Assembly (NCBI GenBank): GCA_964035015.1
Contig: OZ036007.1
Coordinates: 4,223,997-4,287,996 of the forward strand
Direction of reading: 5' to 3'
DNA: 64,000 bases
DNA from: Corallium rubrum
Lineage: Eukaryota > Cnidaria > Anthozoa > Scleralcyonacea > Coralliidae
Below, one piece after another: positions 11,345-21,138 of this stretch. The position numbers and the translations under genes were made by a program. Every line of letters starts with the position of its first letter. The stretch's first letter is position 1. The notes under the pieces were generated by a model, which was given only the letters and a program-made list of their open reading frames with translations, was not told the DNA's origin and did not search any database.

Positions 11345-12014
11345 GAGGGAAGGGGGTGTCTTGTCACAAGTCACAGGTACGTTTTTGGCATTTCACGAAC
11401 AACAAAAAGTAAAATAGCATCTTCACGACTTTTCCAACAGTTCAATCACGATTCACGGGAAAATATTGCTCTAAATCACGATTCACAAAGCTCAAAAATA
11501 GTCAATCACGGGTTCACGAAAATACCCTTGCCCGCCCTATTTTGATTACATTCTTGCTGTTTTTATTTATCCACATACGCGAAAGATCTTTAAAAAAGCT
11601 ACAACGCAAAGTGTTGGCAAAATCGGTGTGGCATTTCGAAAGCCTATTTTGAGTGCTTAAAATATTACATAAATATATAGTATTAACTGTTGTAGCTGTG
11701 AATCGCAATAATGGTACAGAGATAAAGATAAAAGCGCCATTGGAAAATGGAAAGTAATAAATATCATGACATATGTTGGCAGTGTTCTTTTCATAATTAA
11801 CACCACGGGTGCACAAAAGTCAACAATTTCATCACCAAAGACTCAGCCACTAAGTGCCACGCGCATGAAAGAATAACCGGATTGACCAGTTTAAAGCGGG
11901 ATTGACTCTTCACTTGAAAAAAAGATTGCGTCGTATATAGGTAATATATAGTACTTCAAAAACTCATTAATAATTCATGAGGAAAACACAAAAGAAAATC
12001 ATGACCGTATCGTG
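10714..12014. other. Repeat-rich spacer upstream of the NLR genes
   Basis: No gene seen. A roughly 75-base sequence (ataaagataaaagc ... tatgttggcagtgttctt) occurs directly repeated at 10786-10855 and 11718-11792. A single arm of the 34348-34795 foldback family lies at 10861-10920 (attggcaataaaaattaag). An H1 hairpin arm lies near 11006. A (GT)n tract followed by a long G run lies at 11319-11346. Minus-strand promoters of the NLR copy would lie here, but no clear TATA box was picked. Confidence 0.5.
11319..11346. repeat. (GT)n followed by a G homopolymer
   Basis: Alternating gt passes into an almost pure run of about 18 G. Such tracts are prone to consensus error and could form quadruplex structures. 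No gene is associated. Confidence 0.9.
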
Positions 12015-12224
12015 TCTTTATATGGAGAGATGCTTATTAGAGAGAGGCGTCTATTAGAGAGAGGTGTTTATTAGAGAGAGGTGTTCATTAGAGAGAGGCG
12101 TTTAATAGAGAGAGGCGTTTATTAGAGATAGGCGTTTATTAGAGAGAGGCGTTTATTGGAGAGAGGTGTTTATTAGAGAGAGGTGTTTATTAGAGAGAGG
12201 TGTTCATTAGAGGGAGGTGTTTAT

Positions 12225-12283
<59 letters not shown>

Positions 12284-12840
12284 GTGTTTATTAGAGAGAG
12301 GCGTTTACTAGAGAGAGACGTTTATTAGAGAGCTACGTTTATTAGAGAGAGGCGTTTATTAGAGAGAGGCGTTCATTAGAGAGAGGTGTTTATTAGAGCG
12401 CTACGTTTATTAGAGGGAGGCGTTTATTAGAGAGAGGCGTTTATTAGAGAGAGAGGTGTTCATTAGAGAGAGGCGTTTATTAGAGAGAGGCGTTTATTAG
12501 AGAGAGAGGTGTTCATTAGAGAGAGGCGTTTATTAGAGAGAGATGTTTATTAAAGAGAGGTGTTAATTAGAGAGAGACATTTATTAGATAGAGGTGTTTA
12601 TTAGAGAGAGTTGTTTATTAGAGAGAGGTGTTTATTGGAGAGAGGTGTTTATTAGAGAGAGTTGTTTATTAGAGAGAGGTGTTTATTAGAGAGAAACGTT
12701 TATTAGAGAGAGACGTTTATTAGAGAGAGACGTTTATTAGAGGGACGTTTATTAGAGAGAGACGTTTATTAGAGTGAGGTGTTTATCAGAGAAAGGTGTC
12801 TACTAGAGAAAGAGGTTTTAAGATTTTAAAGAGGGAGGCG
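12015..12840. repeat. 17-bp minisatellite, about 45 units
   Basis: Unit ggcgtttattagagaga with frequent variants (tgtttattagagagagg, cgttcattagagagag). A pure (GA)n run interrupts it at about 12227-12282. The array fades at 12830 where units become degenerate. No coding potential. Confidence 0.9.
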
Positions 12841-13187
12841 TTTATGGCACGATTACATGACAGCCTGGCAGCGGCAAGAACGAAATTTTTGTTTAATAAT
12901 TTACCTCTTTCCACCGACTCCACTGTATTCTCTCTACAAAACATTTGATTAAAATTCATTACAAGTTAATTTGTAAAGGAAAGAACTATAAGGGGGGATT
13001 CAAAGCAGGAGGTCACTAAATTGCGCCAGTGTCTTATTTGATAACATTCAATTCAACTTATTTCCAGAAGCTTACAGACACCTTAAAGACATACGGTACT
13101 ATAGACACTAACAATACTACGACTATAAATACAGGTCCAACTGTCGACCATTCTAAGCTATTGATAAAGAAACTAAAACCTTAGGAG

Positions 13188-13430
13188 CACGGGTGGCGTG
13201 TGTTTGTTAGCGCGCTGCCTATCATCAAAAAGTTAAGCCCGGTTAGACGGTTAGCACTAGGATGAGTGACCGCTTGGGAATGACCCCGTTGTCGAGCTTG
13301 GAACTCATGTGAGTAGAGTTGTAGTTGATCTCTTCTGTGCTTCGAGGGTTTTTCGCCGGGTTCTCCGGTTTTCCTCCCTCCATAAAATCAACACCTAACA
13401 TTCTAGTCATTACGTCATGAAAATCATTGT
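13188..13430 (+). mobile_element. SINE with a 5S rRNA-like segment, plus orientation
   Basis: The segment at about 13230-13285 (agttaagcccggttag, ggttagcac, ggatgagtgaccgcttggga) follows the 3' half of eukaryotic 5S rRNA (AAGTTAAGC..GGTTAGTACTTGGATGGGTGACC). It is preceded by a tRNA-like block (ggtggcgtgtgtttgttagcgcgctgcc). It is followed by gagtagagttg, ctcgagggttttt-like and ttctccggtttt sequence shared with the copy at 14475-14727. This indicates an RNA polymerase III-derived SINE. The 89-residue minus-strand ORF across it is fortuitous. Confidence 0.65.
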
Positions 13431-13702
13431 CTGCGGATTGTTTCTTTGGTTTCATTGTTTCTTGTTTGAGATATCTTTTAAAGTTATTGAAAGACACATT
13501 TTTGGACAGCACCCACAGCCCAGTTATATATAGGTCAGTGGGAACAAGTTCTAAGGCCGCATGCAGTGTGTCATAGTTTGACTGCTGGCCATAGGGAATG
13601 CCCTATCCAGTTGATATAGAAATCAGTGGATTACATTCCTTTGGCTAGGCTTGTTGGATTGTTTGGGCCCGACGAGCACTCTACTGATTTTGGTGGTATT
13701 TC

Positions 13703-14197
13703 TTACCTCAGTTTTTCCGCATGATTTTTCACTTTTTCTTCATCTCTAATCTTGACAGTCAACTTGTCGTCGAAGCGGAGGGTTTTGAATTTTTCTTCTA
13801 AGCTTTCTTTGAATTTGACTGGCAGACTTTCGTCGAAGACAGTCATTGTTGTGGCCGTTTCTGTCGTCGGTTTTGTAGTCAATTTTAAAATTTCGTCTGC
13901 CAAAGACTTCTTCAGTTTGCCTGATTTGTAGTCATCGTAGAATCGTAGAAAGCTGCTGGGTGTCAGGAAGCGGAGTTTAACAATGAGCGAACCATTTTGA
14001 ATGTCTTCAATGACCGGTTCTTCGTGTGGAATGTTGGGATTTCTAAAGGCATTGCGAATAGGCTCCCGGAAGATGTATAACACGGTGACTATACCAGCAG
14101 CAGCCAAGGCAATTACTTCTAATCGGTCGCTGGTTATCTCTAACTCCACTCTTATACTAGTACTGTCAGCAAGTAAGCTCGCTTTCAGTGTAGCCAT
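13703..14197 (-). CDS. Membrane-anchored TRADD-N-like protein, probable first exon
   Basis: ATG at 14197 has a strong context (aaaatggct) and the frame stays open for 164 residues. Residues about 28-43 form a hydrophobic segment (VIALAAAGIVTVLYIF) flanked by charge, suggesting a membrane anchor. Residues about 63-105 (IQNGSLIVKLRF ... FYDDYKSGKL) resemble the TRADD-like N-terminal domain found at the N-terminus of cnidarian NLRs, whose signature is G-S-hydrophobic strand, then helix, then Y-x-S-G-x-L. The tail is Lys/Glu-rich. The stop at 13705-13703 overlaps an ideal splice donor (tgag|gtaaga, cut after 13707), so the listed C-terminus may be intronic read-through and the gene may continue to lower coordinates. 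No next exon was assigned. Family assignment is by eye. A stand-alone adaptor is the alternative. Confidence 0.5.
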   Translation of the reverse strand: MATLKASLLADSTSIRVELEITSDRLEVIALAAAGIVTVLYIFREPIRNAFRNPNIPHEEPVIEDIQNGSLIVKLRFLTPSSFLRFYDDYKSGKLKKSLADEILKLTTKPTTETATTMTVFDESLPVKFKESLEEKFKTLRFDDKLTVKIRDEEKVKNHAEKLR

Positions 14198-14296
14198 TTT
14201 TCTGAAGGTTATTCATATATACAACCTAATATGAAATGAAACAAATTAATTTGATTAAGGGGGCGATTACATGGACTGGGTTGGCCCGGTTAACCG

Positions 14297-14306
14297 AGTA
14301 TGTATG

Positions 14307-14340
<34 letters not shown>

Positions 14341-14470
14341 TGTATGTATGTATGTATGTATGTATGTATGTATGTATGTATGTATGTATGTATGTATGTA
14401 TGTATGTATGTATGTATGTATGTATGTATGTATGTATGTATGTATGTATGTATGTATGTATGTATGTATG
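14297..14470. repeat. (GTAT)n microsatellite, about 43 repeats
   Basis: A nearly pure tetranucleotide run directly abuts the 3' end of the minus-strand SINE (14475-14727). This suggests that it grew from that SINE's simple-sequence tail. The YVCM-repeat ORFs across it in all frames are artefacts. Confidence 0.95.
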
Positions 14471-14474
14471 TGGT

Positions 14475-14727
14475 ATATAAACTTTATTTAAGTGTCAAAT
14501 GTATTTAGCTCACAGAACTAATTGGGACACTGTTGGTTTTACTAAGGAGGGAAACCGGAGAACCTTACCCGGAGAAAAACCCTCGAGGCACAGGAGAGAA
14601 CCAACAACTCTACTCACATGAAGCTAAGGTTGCTCACCCATCCAAATACTAACCCCGCGTGTGACTGGGCTTAACTTCAGTGGTGACAGGCAGCGCACTA
14701 ACAGCTCGTGCCACCCTTGCCTCATCG
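14475..14727 (-). mobile_element. SINE with a 5S rRNA-like segment, minus orientation
   Basis: Read on the minus strand: a tRNA-like head (gtggcacgagctgttagtgcgctgcc), then a 5S-like block (gaagttaagcccagtcac, ggttagtatttggatgggtgagc), then gagtagagttgttggttctc, ctcgagggtttttctccggg and ctccggtttccctcc, then attaaagt-type sequence leading into (catac/cata)n. It is the better preserved of the two copies. Confidence 0.7.
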
Positions 14728-14755
14728 AGTGCCGCCACTCGTGTCCTCGAAGAAC

Positions 14756-14840
14756 TGAAGAAGAAGAAGAAGAAGAAGAAGAAGAAGAAGAAGAAGAAGA
14801 AGAAGAAGAAGAAGAAGAAGAAGAAGAAGAAGAAGAAGAA
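14756..14840. repeat. (GAA)n microsatellite
   Basis: About 28 uninterrupted gaa/aag triplets lie just upstream of the minus-strand SINE head. The poly-Glu ORF across it is not a gene. Confidence 0.95.
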
Positions 14841-14984
14841 TTAAGTTGGATTGGTTGGATTCAACTAAGTGTACATTTATCGGTGTCGCACAGAGAAACT
14901 TATCGTTTTTGAAAGTGCACGAATTGTGGGATCATTCACGGTTTCACGTCGCATAAAGCTTTTCCAAGTAACACACGTGAAAAT

Positions 14985-15929
14985 TTTCACCGTAAACCTA
15001 TACGGTATCTCAGTAAGTCGGATGGAGAAACTGAACTCTTCAACATTGTCGCTGGTGTTCTACAGGGTGATACACTAGCCCCATTTCTCTTCACCCTCGT
15101 CTTGGATTACGTCCTTCGTCTCTCCTTGGATGCGAACGGCAACAATAAGGGGCTACTACTGATCAAGCCACAGGCAGGCACCCGCAGTCGCAGAATCGGC
15201 CCGGCAAAATTCATCACCGATCTTGACTTTGCAGATGACCTCGCAATTCCTAGTTCAAACACAGTTTCTGATGCAGAAGCTCTACTTCACGCCCTCGAGG
15301 AGGCCGCTGCCCTTGTTGGTCTCTACTACAACACATCCAGAACAGAGTTCATCTCAAATACTGCCAACCCTTCCATCTCTGCATTAAACGGAGCTCCTCT
15401 CAGGCAAGTCAACGACTTCAAATACCTGGGTTCATATATCATGGACTCCGGGAAAGACTTCTCTACTCGCAAAGCACTTGCGTGGGTGGCGTGCAACAAG
15501 ATGGACAAGATTTGGCGATCAAACCTGCCAAATGACATGAAATTAAACCTCTTCACGTCAACCATCGAACCAGTCCTTATGTACGGCTCCGAAACCTGGA
15601 CCCTCAACGCCCGACTCCACCGTCGACTCGATGGATGCTACACAAACCTTCTTCGAAGGGTTCAGAATCTTTCTTGGAAGAAACATCCAACACTGTGCAG
15701 CAAATTTACGGTGACATATCTCAACCCAGTGCACGCCTCATCCAACGCCGCACTCAATTTGCTGGGCACTATCTTGCTATGGAAACCATCAAAAGGTCGC
15801 AAACTCACATACCCTGACGAGATCGCCAGAGACACTGGTATCGATATTGAGGATCTGGGAACTGCCATGCACGATCGCAAGTGCTGGAGGACTGTTGTGC
15901 AAGGACTCTCGGCCAAGGCCGCAAGATGA
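14985..15929 (+). pseudogene. Non-LTR retrotransposon fragment (RT C-terminal half)
   Basis: The frame before 15102 already reads GETELFNIVAGVLQGDTLAPFLF, the motif B region. It is followed by FADDLAI (motif C, about 15229), then the thumb region with KYLGSYI and a YGSETW motif typical of LINE reverse transcriptases. It is 5' truncated just after the (GAA)n and SINE junction. At about 15690-15780 the best protein match moves to another frame (QQIYGDISQPSARLIQRRTQFAGH) and returns, so the copy carries two compensating frameshifts. The endonuclease and RT palm N-terminus are absent. No host function. Confidence 0.8.
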
Positions 15930-17625
15930 TGGTGAAATTTACGTGAAGCAATTTTTATTTATGTCAGTCAGTAAAGGCTTTAGGCAACGTGAACCCCCAA
16001 ACGATTCAACAGCTCGTACATTTTCGACAACGGAGTTTTCTTTGCAACACCGATAAACGCACACCTCGCTAAATCCAAAGAGTGTCACTTATACGAGAAT
16101 ATACTTAAGTGGAGGTTTTATGCAACAGGGCTCTGCCATCAGTTTCCATCGCAATGTTGTCTTCATCATTCCAAAACGGATTAGCATCTTAAAACATGGA
16201 CATACAACATGCCTAAAAAATAGAGCGTTAAGTACATGTATCTTACCTTTAACGTTCACCTGTATAATTCATTCTGTATTGAAATTAACGTCGGCTAATC
16301 CAAAACCGTGCTCAAACCTATATACACTCATGCAACAACACAATGCAAGGCACCACTAATGCCGATTTCTTAGAGTCTAAGCGTATTTTTGTAGGTTTTT
16401 ACTGGTTAATGCCGTAGCCCTAACCAATAGAAGTCTGAGTAAATTCAATAAATAAATTGTAATTGGACAACATAGTTCGCGTTGTTTTAGTTTGTGGTAT
16501 ACCTGTCTGAAGTCTGAAGCCGAAAAACAACGCCATTGGACATGTCACTTCCAAAATAAGATACTGATTTTTGAATCTTTTCAGATAGTACCTTATGTAC
16601 TCTTTTAGATATTTTTTCCCAGTTAAATAAACTCTATATTAAGTGAGGAAATTCTAGTAATTTGCATGGGATCTCATCACAAGATATTAGTACAGACTTT
16701 TACAGCATATACCATTATCCAATCGATCTGTTTGGAACACTATTTATTTTTTGGTTTTGAAATAATATTTTCTCTATTTTCCTTAATGTCCATATGTTGT
16801 ACGACACGCATCAATTTCACGCATGTGTATGAAGTGAAACCGTATTTACATGAATTTGGTTAGAAACCCTCAAACCAATTCTTGCCTGAATCTCAAGTCA
16901 ATCCACTCAATTTCTAGATTGACTTCAGCCATCCGAGACTGAGTTTCAATGACTGAAATCCAAAACTTTCAATCTTCTCATGCATGTAACACAACAAGGA
17001 GAAAGAACACACATGGGACATTTGACTTGGACACTCAACCCACTTCGTGTAAACAGGGCCTTAGTGTTCACAGCAGAAAATTGCATCTTTGCAATTAAAT
17101 AACTGTATATACTAATTATAGTTGTTGAAATATTCACCGTTTTCTGGTACCGGTATTTGCATATTTTGATTTGAATGTAACGTTCTACATATATATGAAC
17201 GAATTATGCACAATTCACTGCCGACCTCCACCATCAATACGATCGACTTAACAATCTTCCCTTCTCTTTTAATCTGACTATCAGCATAAAAAACTTAATT
17301 TTTAACAATTACAAAATTCTTTACTCAAATAATTTATCTAACACTAATCAACTATTAATAATGGAAGCATTGCAAATTAAGTTTAATAAACCCGAGCTAA
17401 ACTCGGGCCTGAAGGCTAGCAAAGAACTGTCACTTTTTTGCCTAACCTGATAAGCAATTAGAGCTTCAGTTCTAAATAGTGTTAGGTTTTCTGACGTATA
17501 TGTAAATAGCTAGTGTTAGGTCTTCTCTCGTGTAATTTCTGTTAGATTTTCTTCTCCTTTTTTGCCGATGATGTCATCGATCTTTTGACTTGTATATAAG
17601 ACCTGGCATGTTTTTGTATTTTCAC
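15930..17625. other. Non-coding, contains the first copy of a diverged 320-bp repeat
   Basis: No gene seen. Sequence at about 16250-16570 (acgtcggctaatccaaaaccgtg, gttgttttagtttgtggtata, aacaacgccatt) recurs at about 17770-18085 with many substitutions and indels. A plus-strand motif ctggcctgaaggctagc-like stretch near 17400 and short AT-rich stretches are otherwise unremarkable. Confidence 0.5.
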
Positions 17626-17666
17626 TTGTCTGATGATGACTTTGAAATAAAGTCGAAATATTACAA
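17626..17666 (+). ncRNA. Hammerhead-ribozyme-like relic
   Basis: UUGU (17626-17629) can pair with ACAA (17663-17666) as stem I. Between them lie CUGAUGA (17630-17636), one extra U, a perfect 6-bp stem II GACUUU/AAAGUC with loop GAAAU, then GAAA (17655-17658) and a minimal AUAU stem III with U at the cleavage position. All invariant core residues are present in order. The extra base after A9 and the two-pair stem III make self-cleavage uncertain. Degenerate relatives occur near 1804 and 7359. Confidence 0.45.
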
Positions 17667-17769
17667 TTTTCAACATAGTTCCACTTGTTTGACTCATATC
17701 TTGAGTTTACAGGATGGCATTATTCTTCGGAATATGTTTTATTCTATAAACTACACGTATCTTATATAC

Positions 17770-18600
17770 TTTTGCGTGCAGTTCACTGCCTGTTACTCGT
17801 TACTAAAATTCACGTTGGCTAATTTTAAACCGCCGTACTCAAACGTACTGACTTGCAATAATACAATACAGCGATTTCTGGAGTCGAAGCGTCTTGTTTG
17901 CAGGTTAACTGGTTATTGGTTAAGCCTTAACCAATCAAATTGAGAATATCCAGTAAATAAAGTCAGTGTAATTGAACAACATATAGTTAGCGTTGTTTTG
18001 GTTTGTGGTATATCTTTCCGTTGAATTCCGAAGCCGATTGAAAACAACGCCATTCGATATTTCACTACTAAAATAAAACACTTTTTTGCGATTTATTCAT
18101 GCAGTCAGTAAATTATTCACTTCGTTTAAGCGATAAAATTCAGTAAAGACTTGCAGCTGTCTCTTGGGGTGTACGTTGTTAAACTCAGAAAAACTCTGAA
18201 GTCTAGACGAGACTCGAACCCACAATTTTCCGAGTATTAGCTATTCCGATTGTTATTATTATGCTAATGGGGAGAAACATTTGTATAGGTAATAGCATGG
18301 TTTCGAGTGAAATTTGGAAAAAACATGCACGAGTGAGTTTTTATGTTCTTCGACAACTTTATGTTTTGGTCGCCATATTGGATTTTCTCGTGAAGGAAAA
18401 ACCATCCTTCAAAATCCGCATAGGCATTTCATTGGCTTTCCAGTTGTTTATTAGCCAATCAGAATGCTTAATACTCATTGAAATTTGCACTGTATTTCAT
18501 TTTTCTGCACTGTATTACATTGAAATTGCACTCCTCTCGACTAATGGAGAGAAACATTTAACTAAGAATTAACCGACACAATGCGACATTGCATTAGCCC
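17770..18600. other. Second copy of the diverged repeat, tRNA-like B box, half foldback
   Basis: Repeat copy at about 17770-18085. Near 18205-18230 the minus strand reads gtgggttcgagtctcgtc, a B-box-like element of a tRNA-derived repeat. The stretch at 18285-18345 (ggtaatagcatggtttcgag ... catgcacgagtgagttttt) equals one arm of the foldback at 44985-45165. No gene seen. Confidence 0.5.
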
Positions 18601-18689
18601 AACAAGTAGTATTTGTGACACCTTACGGTTTGACTCGTTCTGCAAGTTTAATTTTCGTAAGCAACTTTGGTCTGCCATCTGAGTAAGGG

Positions 18690-18950
18690 GCCGTTTGCAT
18701 GAATCCGGATGGAGTTTCAATCCGGATTGAACTCATTCCGCTTCTGATCAAACCCCTTTATCTGTTTACATGAATCTGGATTGAGATTAGCTCATTCCGG
18801 ATTGAGTTCAATCCGGATTGAACTCATTCCGCTTCTGATCAAACCCCTTTATCTGTTTACATGAATCCGGATTGAGATTAGCTCATTCAGGATTGAAATT
18901 TCGTTCCGGAATCATGTAAAGGCGGTGCGAGTTTCATTCCGGAATGAAAA
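18690..18950. repeat. 91-bp direct repeat with internal symmetry
   Basis: A block containing tccggattgaactcattccg and cttctgatcaaaccccttta is repeated with a 91-base period (18721 and 18812). The outer parts (gtttgcatgaatccgg, ggaatcatgtaaaggcgg) are partly inverted, so this is likely a foldback-type element with an internal duplication. Confidence 0.7.
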
Positions 18951-19049
18951 ACGTGACAGAGAGGACTAGAACAAACAATGCATGCGTGTTTTCAAATATT
19001 TACGGTTTTCAAAAATTAAATTTGGGAACGAGTCAAACAGTGCGTAGGC

Positions 19050-19195
19050 ACTGTTGGAATACAAATCGAAATATAATAAGGTTTGAGTATTGCCGAAATT
19101 ATTGAAAGTAGTTTTCTAACGCTTCGAGCAAAGGCCCTTCGTCAGAGAGAAACGTCAAAGGACCTTCGCTCAAAACGTTAGAAAAACTTTTCGTT
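19050..19195. mobile_element. Degraded H1 hairpin element
   Basis: It carries the family landmarks in diverged form: tgcgtaggcactgttgg, aatcgaaatataataaggt, attgccgaaa, cgagcaaaggcccttcgtcagagagaaacg, and an inverted ccttcgctcaaaacgttag. Confidence 0.55.
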
Positions 19196-20739
19196 CAACA
19201 AGTACTAATTGTTGGGCTAATGCAAGTCGCATTGTGTCAGTTAATTTTTAGTTAAATATTTTTCTCTATTAGAGTCGTGGTTTCAGCTTGAATTTTTTTT
19301 TTCTATAATTTATACGACAGCAAAAACAACTGAAACTGTAAAGATAACTAGTTAACCTTTTCCGAGACTTCTCGTCTGGCGTTATTAGACAGAGTAAAAA
19401 GAGAAAGTTGTCCCACAACAACATGCGAATGAAAGGATTAACCTGCAACTGTGTGTTTAACGTTGGTTTTCGAAGTCCTTTTACAAAGCTCAAAACAAAA
19501 AAAAGCTCGACCCCCGACCCCACTTCACCTCTCCAGGTGCCGCAAAGATTGTGATGACGTTTAGGGATTTGTATTTTTGGCCAACTCGTCCGTCTGAAAT
19601 TTCAATAATGGGAAATCATTTCGAATTGAGGATTGAATCGCGCGCAATATCGGGGAGTGAGCTCGAGTGGTCGACGACGCATCGGCACAGACACAGCTGA
19701 CGATTGCGTTCTCGGTGTCGTATATACCGCGCTGTTGGCTCACGAAGCAACCCCTAGTAAGGACAACATCGCCTGTGTAGAAAGACAAACAGGCGCTGTA
19801 GGAACTTTAACCCTCAGTGATGGGTAGCGATTGCATGGTTCGAAGATCAAGAGACAGCTGCAAGTCTTATGTGAAGACCAGTGCGTCCACGACACAGATG
19901 TCTTGTCCATCGCCTGTCACTGGTCTTGTTGATTGTAAAACAAGCTAGAAAAACAACGTCGAAAAGATAGACTTCATTACGCTAATTAACCGTTCCAAAG
20001 ACGATGTTTATCCGACGTTTTAACACTTGTAAAATAAACATTCTTTCAATTTAAAAGAATGCCTCAAATTAGACAAATCTCCCTGCGGAATGCTAACTCC
20101 AGGGTGACGTTTGGCCTTTGAGAACTTTTCCATCGTCTCAAGAGATCGCAACTTGGAGCCGAGTTTCAATTGGTGTAATGCTACTAATGCAGAACGCGGG
20201 AGTGCCCAACGGAACTTGAATAGTCGCTTCGGATATTGAGCGCGACCGAAACTGACACTGTGAATCGAACAGGAAACAAGGGTGTATTATTATATGGCAA
20301 AGCGGTGAAACTTGAATGTGACAATTGAGATGATATTTATATTTGTCCAACGACGGGACGTTGAAATCTTATATGAAGTTTGACGTTGCCATGTTTCGCC
20401 ATCGACGGGAGCCGTGGCCCTGTGCTTGTATACACACAAACTCAGCTCTTGGGAACAACTAAAAGGAGCGACGACCAAATGCCGACTACCCCCGTGATGA
20501 AATCAAGTCGTCACTTCGCTATTCGACTACGTAGACATGTGGTAAACGCTCGGCGCGCAACGTTAACTCACGGAGCACAAGGATATTAGCATAGAAACAT
20601 CTCGTCGTGACCGCGAATTAAGCAAGTTTGGAAATGCGCTTCTACAACTCGTCTCTTTGCACGTGCGTGACTATAAATCATACTTGAAAAGGCACTCATG
20701 ACCTTTTTACTTTGGTTTCTGTTTTGGTGTTTCTGATAA
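19196..20739. other. Upstream region of the FGF-like gene
   Basis: No convincing coding exon in 1.5 kb. The composition is less AT-rich than the surroundings from about 19530 onward. A cgtctggcgtta..agacagagtaaaa repeat motif lies at about 19373-19400 and recurs at 49440. Short ORFs here show no family features. It is the likely promoter and 5' UTR territory of the gene starting at 20740. Confidence 0.4.
20672..20678 (+). promoter_or_regulatory. Candidate TATA box of the FGF-like gene
   Basis: tataaat lies 68 bases upstream of the ATG at 20740, which would give a short 5' UTR. There is no support other than position and match. Confidence 0.3.
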
Positions 20740-21138
20740 ATGGACGTTTATCTTACGGTGTTTTTGTTTCAACTCTGTAGATATTTAATACTCTTCTTGG
20801 CTTGGACAGAACCGAAGGTGAGTGTCAAGGTTCACTGCTATCGATATTCCTAGTCAGATTTGATCGCTTTAGTCGCGATACGATAGTCACCTTCTGAGGC
20901 TTTCGAGTTAACGTCTTCGACTTTTTCTCTCACTCTCTGGGTCGTACACAGGACTGTGAACAGCAGGATACAAGCAAGAAGCAGTTTGATACACACTACA
21001 AAAAACAACAATCAAAAAGCGACAAGGAAAGCTTATCTTATGCCAACGATGTTCTGCTCTACTCCAGAGTCACCGGACGTCATGTACAAATCCTGAATGA
21101 GCTTGTCAACGCAAAGGCCTCGGCCGATAGTGAACACG
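20740..21138 (+). CDS. FGF8/17/18-like growth factor, first two exons (partial gene)
   Basis: Exon 1 (20740-20817) encodes 26 residues starting MDVYLTVFLFQLC, a classic signal peptide, and ends at gaag|gtgagt in phase 0. A 134-base intron ends in a pyrimidine-rich tract and cacag. Exon 2 (20952-21138) reads in phase 0 for 62 codons plus one base and ends at cacg|gtgagt. It carries a Lys/Gln/Asp-rich pro-region, then LLYSRVTGRHVQILNE, which matches the LYSRTSGKHVQVL start of the FGF8-subfamily core. The phase-1 break after this segment is where that subfamily places its next junction. By homology it is a secreted ligand for FGF receptors in patterning. Exons for the rest of the beta-trefoil were not found downstream; a long intron or a gene fragment are both possible. 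Confidence 0.6.

Noticed and set aside
13225-13290. Genuine 5S rRNA gene
   Set aside because: Only the 3' half-like segment is present, with a non-5S head and a shared SINE tail.
13243-13512. 89-residue minus ORF with PENPAKNPRS
   Set aside because: Lies on the antisense of the 5S-like SINE; the phrase derives from the SINE 3' region.
14236-14508. YVCM-repeat ORFs
   Set aside because: (GTAT)n microsatellite.
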